From positions 269,501 to 333,500 of the forward strand of contig OX422193.1 in the NCBI GenBank assembly GCA_949130485.1: a stretch of 64,000 nucleotides of DNA, read 5' to 3'. This document shows positions 32,955 to 42,399 of the stretch, one piece after another. Source of the stretch: Agelas oroides. Its lineage: Eukaryota > Porifera > Demospongiae > Agelasida > Agelasidae. Each line of letters begins with the position of its first letter. Positions within the stretch are counted from its first letter, which is position 1. The notes under the pieces were generated by a model. The model saw only the letters and a program-made list of their open reading frames with translations, was not told where the DNA came from and made no database searches. The translations under genes and the position numbers were made by a program.

Positions 32955-35606
32955 CTTAGGTTAGGCTGAGTGGTGAATGGAGGTAGGGAGACCATCGGAG
33001 GAGGAGGTAGGAGACGAATAGCCTGGGAGGCTGTACCCATGGGAGGCCTGAGGTCATGTGACAGTTATGTGAGTCATGTGACAGCCAAGTGAGTCATGTG
33101 ACAGTCATGTGACATGACCATAATAATCTAGCTACTGATGGTTCCATTTAGTACACACCTGTACAGTGGCTTACATGGGAGGAGGAGGGGGTGGGAGTGT
33201 GCCAGGGAAGTTGGGAGGGAGGCCTGTGGGATGAGGCTGTGTGTGTGTGTGTGTGTATATGCATGAATGCATAAACGTGTAGTTCAGACTATATTAGCCT
33301 GGTTCCCCTGGTCTTGCTGCGAGTCTGAGACTAAACAGAACCCGACCAGTGTCAATAGTTATGTGATGCATGATGCATATCTGGCTAGTAACTTGTGTGG
33401 TACAACTCACGGGCATGGCAAGGTCTGGTCTGGGAATACCAGCCTGCAGAAAGGCGGGGAGGGAGAAGGAGGGGATAGAGGCACCGGCTGCTGATATTCC
33501 AGGAGGGAGCATTCCGGCCTGGGGGAGGAGGGACTTGTCACGATGTCTGTATGAGATGTGGGCCTCTAGGTCACGCTGGGAAAGGTAGCTCCGCCCACAT
33601 CCCAAGTTGTCATACCTGTGAGTTGACAATGAAACTCTGCTTCACAAATCTCTTTGTTTTTTTATGTGGTGAGCAAATTACTTCCACTTTCTATTGCAGT
33701 TAACAATAAGTAACTTTGGGAACAGTTTGTATTTCTACATGTGTATGTATTAAATTTAGAAGAAAAATACTTTTGGTCCTTACAATGGTTGTTCCATCTT
33801 CTCCCTCTTTCCCTCCTCCCCTCCCTCCCTCCCCCTTCACCTCCCTCCCTTCCCCCTCACCTCTCTCCCTTCCTTCCTTCCTTCCTTCCTTCCTTCCTTC
33901 CTTCCTTCCTTCCTTCCTTCCTTCCTTCCTTCCTTCCTTCCCTCCCTCCCTCCCTCCCTCCCTCCCTCCCTCCCTCCCTCCCTCCCTCCCTCACCTCCCT
34001 CCACCATGTGTACAGATATACACATTGCCCATGGTGGCCTCCTCAAAGATCTGATCTCCTTCCTTACACTTTGGACACACACCAGCCGCCTTCTTAGCAC
34101 AGTCACGACAGAATGCATGCCGACACTTTTTCTGTTTACGGGGAGGGGGTGTGGGGAGAGGATGTAGTGTGGGAGGAGGGGGAGGTGTGTGTGGGAAGGG
34201 ATAGGTATTCATAGCAAGAGAGGTATGGAGATTAAGGTGTATGGTGAGGGGGGGAGGTGTATGGAGATTGAGGTATATGGTGAGGGGGGGAGGTGTATGG
34301 AGATTGAGGTGTGTGGTGAGTGGCACTCTTGACTTACACTGTGCAATGCATGGGCTTAAGATACTTTATCGCATGATAGCTGTGAACACTCACCCTCCTC
34401 CCATCACATTTCACACTCACCCTCCTCCCATCACACAACACTCACCATCCTCCCATCACACAACACACTCACCCTCCTCCCATCACACAACACACTCACC
34501 ATCTCCCATCACACAACACACTCACCATCCTCCCATCACACAACACACTCACCATCCTCCCATCACAGCTCACACTCACCATCCTCCCATATATCAGCAC
34601 TGGTAGGGAGCAGATCTCGCAGAGATGCAATAAGGGGTCTTTCATAGCTCGACCAATCAGATTCAGTCTGTGGTCCCACTTCAGCTCCTGCCCGGCACCC
34701 TGACTCCTCTTGGTCTCCCCCACCAGGACCGTAGAGATCACCGGCACCACAGGCTGCTGGGGGGCACTGGCTTTGTCTGCAATGGCCGCTGATGGGGAGC
34801 CTTCTGCTTCATCTGCAAGCAAACATGCAGCTTTTGTTCCGATTTTGTCTCCAAAGATGTGAGACAAAATCTGGAACAGAAAGCCTGGGTTCTAGGCTTG
34901 TAGAGAATAGAGTGTATAGAATATGTGCATCATAATTACATCAGGGCTGCGTTTAGAAAACTTGTCAAGAGGTTGTGTGTTGGGGATACCATTGATTGCT
35001 TGCCAAGAGCGCATAAGTGTGGGTGAACATAATTTTTACTGGACTACAAGCTTCTATCTAGTTTTATACTCTTACTCAAGCCGCCCATTCTTATGCGCTC
35101 TTGGCTTGGACTATGGAATATGCACCTTTTGTAGTGTGGGTGATGGATGTTGTGAACATTGTTGATGTGGTCTGCATAGTAACTATGCAGGTAGCCTCAT
35201 TCCCAGGCCTCCTACACGGCCTGGGAATGAGGCTAGGGGACCACACATAGCCTTATCCTGAGCTGGTGGCCAATGAAGGGGGTGTGGCCAGAGAGCTCAT
35301 GATCTGTTGCTGCTTACAGGCAATTTAATGGAGAAGCCCAATGCCATGCCTGCTGCAAGGGATAGGCCTGAGGACTGACTAGTTATAAAGCTCACAGGTG
35401 TGATGATCAACAGGCATACCTGGATGATGATGATCAAGGCACACTTGGTACGGTATGGGCAGCTAGTGCAGAAATGTATGTGCTTTAATTGGAAACTGAC
35501 CTTTCCTGCCTTCCCTCTTCTTCCTAGACGTATCTGTCGTCTTCTGAGAGCTCGAGTCCTTCAGTTTTAGCGCGATATTCCTGCGAACTGAGCCCTGGCC
35601 GTCCAT
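32955..35606 (-). CDS. CBLL1: HAKAI/CBLL1-like RING E3 ubiquitin ligase (3' end unresolved)
   Basis: Exons 35606-35501, 34812-34580, 34131-33995 and 33615-33411 join in phases 1, 0 and 2. The protein has WDHRLNLIG, then the RING CEICSLPVLIYGRM-KKCRHAFCRDC-CPKC, then the atypical C2H2 finger GCGRSYLSQRDLEAHISYRH. This is the order of the HYB domain of HAKAI. HAKAI ubiquitinates phosphorylated E-cadherin and belongs to the m6A writer accessory complex. Next comes a Pro/Gly/Ala-rich region. Two further Pro-rich exons (33223-33175, 33047-32955) read LPPNFPGTLPPPPP and GTASQAIRLLPPPPMVSLPP. They are in frame only if exon 4 ends at 33440 (donor gtattc) rather than 33411 (gtgagt). The stop codon was not located. 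The start MDGQGSVRRNIALKLKD lies 110 bp from the RPS24 ATG. Confidence 0.85.
33869..33994. repeat. (CCTT)n(CCCT)n tract, HAKAI intron 3
   Basis: A pure tetranucleotide block switching from CCTT to CCCT units. On the HAKAI strand it is purine-rich and starts right at the exon-3 donor. Confidence 0.95.
34388..34580 (-). repeat. Minisatellite duplicating the HAKAI exon-2 splice donor
   Basis: Eight units of about 26-28 bp. Each contains the exon-2 end plus donor (GGGAGGATGGTGAGTG on the minus strand) followed by tgttgtgtgat. The first three units are in frame (RMVSVLCDG), then a TGA appears. Confidence 0.88.
35192..35235. mobile_element. Hairpin-family MITE, minimal copy
   Basis: 44-bp palindrome tagcctcattcccaggcc ... 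ggcctgggaatgaggcta in HAKAI intron 1. No target duplication is recognisable. Confidence 0.75.
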
Positions 35607-35716
35607 TGCTGCACACACCTCTAAACAATGACGTCATGAACCGTTTATTCTAATTTAACGAAGAAAAGCACGTGGAAAATTCCCTTTTTCAAAATATCAA
35701 GAAAGGGAATCACACA
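35607..35716. promoter_or_regulatory. Bidirectional promoter HAKAI / RPS24 with palindromic CRE
   Basis: 110 bp separate the HAKAI ATG (minus) from the RPS24 ATG (plus). A full CRE palindrome TGACGTCA lies at 35629-35636. A pyrimidine tract (ccctttttc) about 30 bp upstream of the RPS24 ATG resembles the TOP start of ribosomal-protein mRNAs. Confidence 0.7.
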
Positions 35717-37422
35717 ATGGTGAGGACAGAGATGAATGTATCCACCTGCATCCACTTAGCTGTGTTGCCATCATGTTTAGTAGCTGTGTGTGTGGGTAGA
35801 GGGGTCTGGTATTTTATGTATGGGATAGAAGGTGTAGTGGTAAGGCGGACTGTCCATTGGTTAGGAGCACAATCGTGCACATCTTTGGTGCAGTGAAAGG
35901 GTATAAACTATAGAAAGTATAAAGCTTATAGCTTAATCGACTTAGTGATGTGTATGTTTGATGGTGTGACGTTAAAATGGAGGAAAGGGAAATAACTGGA
36001 ATCAAACTTCGCTAGGAATTGGGGGGCAGATAAACTATAGAAAGTATAAAGCTTATAGCTTAATCGACTTAGTGATGTGTATGTTTGATGGTGTGACGTT
36101 AAAATGGAGGAAAGGGAAATAACTGGAATCAAACTTCGCTAGGAATTGGGGGGCAGCATCAACGTGAATAACTGAGCTACGACCCCAAGGTGACCACTGG
36201 CTAGCCTCGTGGAGCCGGACTCATACGAAGAGTCTGGTTCAGCGAGACTTACCGTCTGCCTCACAATATAAAGGGTGGTGGTAGGTGTTGCGAATATGTT
36301 TCCTGCATGAAGACGTATCTCTTTCCTCTGAATGTAGTCGGAGACCTGTACATTACGAACTAGGAAGTTCCTGACCAATCGCCTCCTGCAGCGGAAGCAA
36401 ATGGTAAGGAGAATGGAGGCTGATCAGTGTACGTATTGCCTTGTAGACAAACAGGTGGGCCCCATTGGGGGAGGAGTGTGATTAGCTGCCAGAATCATTT
36501 GTGAGTGGTTGGTAGTTCTTGGAGATTGTCCAGGAAATGTGAATGGGTCCATAGGCAGAGTACCCCACCTCTAGTTGATAGGTGCTGTAAATAGTACATT
36601 GTGTTGTCTACGAATGAGACATCAATTTTAGACGTAATATTTTTTTTGCTCATCCATGTCTGTACATGTACATGCTAACCATCATACACACACACACACC
36701 TACTCTCCCTCTCCCTCATAGGTGGTGGACGTACTCCACCCAGGGCGTCCCAACGTCCCAAAGAGCGAGCTCAGAGAAGCGCTCGCCAAGATGTACAAGA
36801 CAACTCCTGATGTGGTGGTCTGCTTCGGGTTCCGGACAGCGTATGGTGGGGGCAAGTCCACTGGTTTCGCCCTCATCTATGACTCTATGGACTTTCTGAA
36901 GAGGAACGAACCGAAATATCGTCTCAAAAGAGTGAGTGCTTCTCGCCTAGTGCTTGTGTCTGATACCTCATCAATCAGGATGATGTCTTTGTTGGAGACA
37001 TTTTAGGCCATGTGTATTATCTCTTTATCATCCACCCCTCTTTCCTCCATTTTGCCTCCCTTCATCCCTCTTTCCTTCAACTCTCCCTCCACCTCTCTTC
37101 TCCTCCCCTCTTCCCTCCTTCCTTTGCCCCGCCACGTCTTGCCTCTTCTCTCCTCCTCCTCCTCCCTCCTCCTCCCTCGCCTCCTCCTCCCTCCTCCTCC
37201 CTCGCCTCCTCCTCCCCCCCCCTCCCTCGCCTCCTCCTCCCTCGCCTCCTCCTCCCTCCCCCTCCCTCGCCTCCTCCTCCCTTGTCCCCTCCCCCCTGGC
37301 CACAGATGGGTCTGTATGAGAAGGAGAAGGCAAGCAGAAAACAGAGAAAGGAGCGTAAGAACAGACAGAAGAAGGTCCGAGGAACAAAGAAAGCCAAAGT
37401 CGGAGCTGGCAAGAAGAAATGA
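35717..37422 (+). CDS. RPS24: 40S ribosomal protein S24 (eS24), 131 aa
   Basis: Four coding exons: 35717-35719 (the ATG alone), 36338-36403, 36722-36931 and 37306-37422. The protein reads [23 protein letters not shown], then [40 protein letters not shown] and [16 protein letters not shown]. It ends [17 protein letters not shown]; the length matches the family (about 130). An exon carrying only the start codon followed by a gtgagg donor is also the known structure of vertebrate RPS24, supporting the choice of first exon. The protein is a structural part of the small ribosomal subunit. Intron 1 contains a perfect 127-bp tandem duplication. Intron 3 ends in a long cctcctccctcg pyrimidine tract before the ccacag acceptor. 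Confidence 0.95.
35904..36157 (+). repeat. Perfect two-copy tandem duplication of 127 bp, RPS24 intron 1
   Basis: 35904-36030 and 36031-36157 are identical except for the last base. The unit begins taaactatagaaagtataaa and ends gctaggaattggggggcag. No clear box C/D or H/ACA snoRNA signature was seen in it. Confidence 0.93.
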
Positions 37423-38166
37423 ACATGTTTCGGTGATGTAGCAGTCGTTGTATCTGGAATTTCAAATTATGTGTACAAAAGCTATTGGGCACAAGTGAAG
37501 CTATGTTTAATGGCAGGTTCAGTGAGCCACCGGAGGGTGCAAGGGGCAGAGTTTCAATGTGCCCTTGCTGTACTGTAGTATTTGCAATTTTGGCTGCAAT
37601 CACAACTTCATGGCATATTGGCTATGATCAAATCCCAGTTGGCTATCAGAGGAGGTTGGACATGGTTGACCTTTGCTAATTAAAACAACTGAGGTCAACA
37701 CTAATTGATCTTGGATACTGCAAGGTAGAAAGTTTTAAAGCTTTTTCTATGACTAGATCCATCGAATCCTGATTTGAAAACTGGGACCCCACCTCAGTAG
37801 AGCTATATAGTCTGTTGAGATACAATTAGTGTGACCTCAGCCATTTTAATCAACCATGTCCTCCTCTGATTGGCTATATATGATCAAACCCTAACTGCAA
37901 GGTGCTCAGAGTTTCAACACATTGAATGCATATAGTGTATTATAGCTTATACTGCAATGTGGTGGCAAGTGGGAATGCATGAGGCAAGGTCTTCTGGAAG
38001 CCAATGAGGTGACAGTGTGTGTCCTGGACTGAAAACACACACTGCAGCTTCTCTCATACACAGATCAGGTTCCTGGTACCAAGTTCCTCCTTGCTACTGT
38101 TGATCCATCTTCTGCACATGTGCACATTGACTACTGGTCTGAGATCTCAAATGTCATCTGTGCAAG

Positions 38167-38224
38167 CCAATTTGATGACCATCTGGACTGATGTGTACTG
38201 CAGTACAGATGGTCATCAAATTGG
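38167..38224. other. Perfect 18-bp stem hairpin
   Basis: ccaatttgatgaccatct is followed after 22 bp by its exact reverse complement. No terminal motif of the MITE family and no target duplication. Confidence 0.75.
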
Positions 38225-39300
38225 TCTCTCATACACACACTTAGTAAGATCACTGAGGAAGGGTCAAATAACCACAACACTGTGCTAATCAGTTCTAAAG
38301 TTGAGGTGGGTAAAGTGTGGTTTGTAGTATGGCCGTTAGGACATTGTGTAACTAGATAACTGAAGTTGGATAATTAAGTCACCTCTACTAACTCTCTAGG
38401 AAGGATTTGCTTGAGGCCAGTTGAGGATCTGCTTGAGGATCTGCTTGAGGCCAGTTGAGGATTTGCTTGAGGCCAGTTGAGGATCTGCTTGTAATGTGAT
38501 GTGGGTGTGGTTAGCCTTGATAATCAAATTAGCAAATACTCTGCAATGGTAACTCTATGAAGCCAATATGTAGTTTGTAAATATTTCAGGAAGTGACTGT
38601 GTTGCCTAGGTGACAGGTTATTTCTTGGTATAGACAAGGTGATTTCACAAAGGTCAAAGGTTAGTCCATGTTTGATGCAGAATGCAGTGTCTGCCAACTC
38701 CCTAACAGCACCTTGAGTGCCAAATGTGTTTGTGTGCCAGCAGGTGGGCATGTATTACCACCATCGTCAAAATTTAAAATCCCAATTTTGTATTCTCATA
38801 CACACATTGTATGACATGTGATCATAAGATCCTCAGCTACTTGTTATGACTCCCCTAAACTGGTGAACTCCACTAGACATAGGCTGGACCAATGTGGTAC
38901 CTGTTTTGATACAAGAAAACCTGCAGGAAAGCCCAACATTATGAAACTATGAATGCTCAAAGACCAGGCTCATCATGAGAAAACACACAATGTCTTTGAG
39001 TTCTTCACAGATTTTCTTAGCTACAAGTTTCATCACAAGTTAGGCTATTTTTCAAAAAGAGCTTGCGATGATTCCGTACTGGTCTACCGAACAAGACCAG
39101 GGTCAAAACTAGACTCATTCTTTTTAGCCAGTTCAACATGTCTCAAGGTCTAGCAGTAGTCATGAGTTGCCTGAGCACTTATCAATAATTATTTTTCCAT
39201 CAATGCCTGGAAAATTGTGTTGATTTCTATGGCTGCTGGAGGCAAATAGCAGGCTACATAAGAGGTCTGCCACTAATTTCCTAGAGGGTGAGAGAAGGTC

Positions 39301-39347
39301 TAGTCTCATACCCAGCCATCCACACCCCCCGGCTGGGCATGAGACTA
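39301..39347. mobile_element. Shortest hairpin-family MITE, 47 bp, perfect 9-bp target duplication
   Basis: tagtctcatacccagcc ... ggctgggcatgagacta, flanked by GAGAAGGTC at 39292-39300 and 39348-39356. Confidence 0.92.
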
Positions 39348-39777
39348 GAGAAGGTCTACATTATACAGCATGCAATCAATGCTGAACTAGAAGGCCTGAA
39401 AAGTCAGTAGATCAAAACCAGTCTACAGACTATTTATATAGAGCTTGGAAGGTCGCATTTGCAGTACACAATATTATTGTGGTCCATCCTTTGGAGCATG
39501 CATGCTAAGTGTCCCAAGAACACAGTCATGCACGCCAGCACAATAGGAGACAGATTACTCGAACAGTGAGCACTCTAAATACCAGTCATTGTGCTTTAAA
39601 ATGGACACCAGTGATTCAGGAGAAACATGAGCTGTCATGAATGAGGTGGGTATTGAATACTGCTAAGTGATGTTTATTTTCTGTTACACCATGGTGCAGG
39701 AGATGTGAACTAGCATGTGGCTGCAGGTAACAGGATGCTATACAAAATAGAGAACTGAAGTCGCTTAGATTCCTCTG

Positions 39778-40872
39778 TCAACTTGCTGTTATCAATTCAA
39801 TTTTTAGTTTTTGTTTGACAATATCTTCTGGAGATGTAATTCTGACAGTCGGCATGGGGTTGCAGAAACTGGTAAAGCAGTAATATTCTGGCGATAAAAG
39901 CTTGGTCGGAAGGTTGTCGGTGAGGTATCTGTTCAGGTGGCTTTCATCATGCCATCTTGCAATGTAGTTCAGTCGCTTGAGGTCTTGCATGATGTTAGTG
40001 TGTATCACACCAGCAAGATGAATCATTTCGTCTCGACAACCACCGAAAAATGCCCCAGAATAATAATACTCGCTCTCTGACATATTTACAAAAGCTCTGG
40101 AGAGATGATTTGAGTCAAATGGGAAGGTCGTCTTTTCTTCAGCGTAGTGCATAGGATGCAACGTTCCCACACGATACTCCAACGCCTCAGCATCCACCTC
40201 GCCATTAAACACTACATCCACGTCAATACAGTACAAGAAATCCATCTTGTGAAACTGGTTTCTGTGTGAGTTAATCATCTTGAAACGTAGCATGGAGTTC
40301 TTTGGCCAGCCTTCGTCTTCTTCCTGCAACACGACAATTTTTCTCTTGGATTTTACCTTGGCAACTTCAGCAGGGTGGTCTGTAAACACAAAATATGTCA
40401 CATTCTGACTGTTCATGAAGAATTGGTCCCCGCTAGAAATGAGACGTCGCAGAAATACAATGTATTTGCCTATGGCTGTGACCACAAGACCCACATTATA
40501 AGGCCCATTATGGACTCTGGCAGTGGCATTAGCGTCCACAGTAAAGCTCCAAACTATAGGCGCTCCCCAAGGCGCCTGTACGTAAACTCGACGCATGGCT
40601 GTACTCACCCGTGGCAGCGGGTCTGGGAGACGCTGTAAATGATGTAGGCCGAAAGGGCATTGCATTATTTCGCGCGTCTTTGGGTGCTCGTGTCGCGACG
40701 ATACGAGAGCCAAGTCCGTGCAGGACATGACGAGTAGGTGAGTTCCGCTCGACGTGTGCATGTACACCGCCGTCATAATTAACATGACGGTCAAGACACC
40801 CGCCGTCAACAGTAGATGCAGCTTACATCTCTCCATCACTGGCTTCTCCAGACACTGATCGGCCGATGCCAC
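39778..40872 (-). CDS. Glycosyltransferase family 6 (ABO/alpha-1,3-galactosyltransferase-like), 364 aa
   Basis: An intronless 364-residue frame with type II Golgi topology: short N-terminus, membrane segment about 18-38 (LHLLLTAGVLTVMLIM), stem, catalytic domain. Family-6 features are the start of the catalytic core (APIVWSFTVDA, VGLVVTAIGKYI), YFVFTDHP, the metal-binding DVD at 217-219 in YCIDVDVVFNGE, YYYSGAFFGG and WHDESHLNRY (307-316). The last contains the catalytic-site region of ABO-type enzymes. Members transfer Gal or GalNAc in alpha-1,3 linkage to galactosides, making blood-group-like or Forssman-like glycans. Acceptor and donor cannot be told from the sequence. Vertebrate relatives have several exons, so an uninterrupted gene is noteworthy. 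The upstream 110 bp contain no recognised promoter element. Confidence 0.88.
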   Translation of the reverse strand: MASADQCLEKPVMERCKLHLLLTAGVLTVMLIMTAVYMHTSSGTHLLVMSCTDLALVSSRHEHPKTREIMQCPFGLHHLQRLPDPLPRVSTAMRRVYVQAPWGAPIVWSFTVDANATARVHNGPYNVGLVVTAIGKYIVFLRRLISSGDQFFMNSQNVTYFVFTDHPAEVAKVKSKRKIVVLQEEDEGWPKNSMLRFKMINSHRNQFHKMDFLYCIDVDVVFNGEVDAEALEYRVGTLHPMHYAEEKTTFPFDSNHLSRAFVNMSESEYYYSGAFFGGCRDEMIHLAGVIHTNIMQDLKRLNYIARWHDESHLNRYLTDNLPTKLLSPEYYCFTSFCNPMPTVRITSPEDIVKQKLKIELITAS

Positions 40873-41104
40873 TCTCTTTTAGTCCGCATGATGTCAACAT
40901 ATATACCCGTAGGCGTAGTACGCATGTTGGCCACAATTTTGTGAGGGCGTATCTTGGGTGACGTATCCGGCATAATTTGCAGTTTCGATCGAGTGAACAC
41001 ATTTCCGTGAATGCAATGAAGCCCTTAATATGCTCATTAGCTATAGGCATCTTCCGCCCGCACAGACTTCCAGATAGTTCCACTTCTCGGACGCAACACG
41101 ATTG

Positions 41105-41218
41105 GGGTCAGTTGGAATACAGGGCACCAGAAATCGGATTAGTTAGCGCACCGGTAGGGTAAGGGTTAGGGCTGGGCAGGTGAACAGGATTTCCAGTGCC
41201 GTATATTCCAACTGATCC
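41105..41218. mobile_element. hAT-type MITE with perfect 8-bp target duplication
   Basis: A 114-bp element. Inverted ends of about 31 bp start GGGTCAGTTGGAATA on the left and, inverted, GGATCAGTTGGAATA on the right. CACGATTG is duplicated at 41097-41104 and 41219-41226. Eight-bp duplications are typical of the hAT superfamily. Confidence 0.85.
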
Positions 41219-41547
41219 CACGATTGTACTTCGGAGCTTCAGCTGCGAATATGACCATGTGTTTAGCCTTCTTCTATGCATAATGACATGGTCATATTCT
41301 TGCCTTCAGCTCCTCATACAATTCTGACCTCACTTCAGGTCTGCAAGACTTAGTCTCTCGTGGCCATGCAGACCCTACCTTGCAAGATACTGCTTCTGCA
41401 CTGAAGACTGTCTTGAGAAACTTGCCTTGTATCAACAGCTACATTTTGTTGTGTTTTACAGTTGTGTTTTGTGGCTGCCGGATTTTCCAGGATGAGAAAC
41501 AGGATATTTCCCTGCTATGACCTTACACAGTTACTGACTGAAAAGTG

Positions 41548-41600
41548 AAACGCTAGTTGCTGGGGATCAAACCCAGGGCTGAGCTCTACCACTGAGGAAT
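41548..41600 (-). repeat. tRNA-derived SINE head, rearranged
   Basis: On the minus strand, cctcagtggtagagc (A-box-like) is followed after only about 10 bp by gggtttgatccccag (B-box-like). The boxes are too close for a functional tRNA, so this is probably a deleted SINE or tRNA relic. Confidence 0.4.
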
Positions 41601-42017
41601 CATTCCAAGAATGTAAATCACAAAATGTAATTCCAGAATGCTAATCCCTACTGCCTTAACAGAGTGCTAATTGGAACTGTGCCAGAAGAATGTATAGCTA
41701 TCTCAATCACTACTATAACAGCCAGTTCTCAGGCCTTTGCAGTTTTTGGCACTAGCTCGCAAAAAAACAGAATTTCAGACTGCAAGTGACAAACGAGGGA
41801 CACTGAGTTAGAAATTCATCACAACCCAAAAAACCAATGTAATGGTTAGACATTAGACATCCTGCGATTAGACATCCTGCGATTAGACATTCTGGGATTT
41901 TAATTTGGAATTAGATATTCTGGGACGCTTCCTTACTGTGTGCTGAGCTATGACAACTGGGCAACCATCAGCCCTCACAATCCTCTATACGTACTACACA
42001 GGTGATACTTCAGCACT

Positions 42018-42079
42018 GATAATGGTGGAGCACTGGCAGTGCGAACCAGGAGTCCTGGGTTCAATTCCCAGTAACTGCC
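42018..42079 (+). repeat. tRNA-like SINE head
   Basis: aatggtggagcac resembles an A box. cctgggttcaattcccagt forms a T-arm with a good B box (ggttcaattcc). No complete acceptor stem was found, so not an intact tRNA gene. Confidence 0.4.
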
Positions 42080-42399
42080 AACTTCTTTTTAGTAAAACCC
42101 TTTAAATACCAACTTAACGTCTCCACACTTACAAATACCCTTTGTATGCATTGCATTGTTTAAGAACTCAAAGGAACGCAAGCAGAATCAGGTTTTCACG
42201 AGATGCAATAATGCAATAGTGCATAGTCTGTATATGCATGTTAAAGACACCACAAACGAGAGAAAGGAAAAACACGCAGAACTACAAACAGAAGATCAAC
42301 ATAGAAAGGAGTGTTCGTAATACGATATTCAAAAATTTAATAAAATTTCAATTTTAAAGTCATGTATTCTCGTACACAAATCGTATGACACATTAGCTC

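Larger units (their letters stand above)
37423..39777. other. Spacer between RPS24 and the glycosyltransferase
   Basis: No gene supported. It contains a foldback: about 70 bp around 37625-37712 (atcagaggaggttggacatgg) recur inverted at about 37808-37895. It also holds an 18-bp perfect hairpin (38167-38224), three tandem units of ttgaggatctgcttgaggcc (about 38401-38488) and a 47-bp MITE (39301-39347). The rest is AT-rich, with scattered short frames and no domains. Confidence 0.5.
40873..42399. other. Spacer between glycosyltransferase and RUFY
   Basis: No gene supported. It contains an 8-bp-duplication MITE (41105-41218) and a 14-bp hairpin pair gaatatgaccatgt/acatggtcatattc (about 41245-41304). 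Two tRNA-like segments are listed separately. A triplet repeat attagacatcctgcg lies at about 41847-41890. Confidence 0.5.

Noticed and set aside
35837-35900. tRNA-like A box (gtagtggtaaggcgg) in RPS24 intron 1
   Set aside because: No matching B box at a suitable distance.
42018-42079. Functional tRNA gene
   Set aside because: B box and T-arm are good, but no full acceptor stem or anticodon arm could be drawn.
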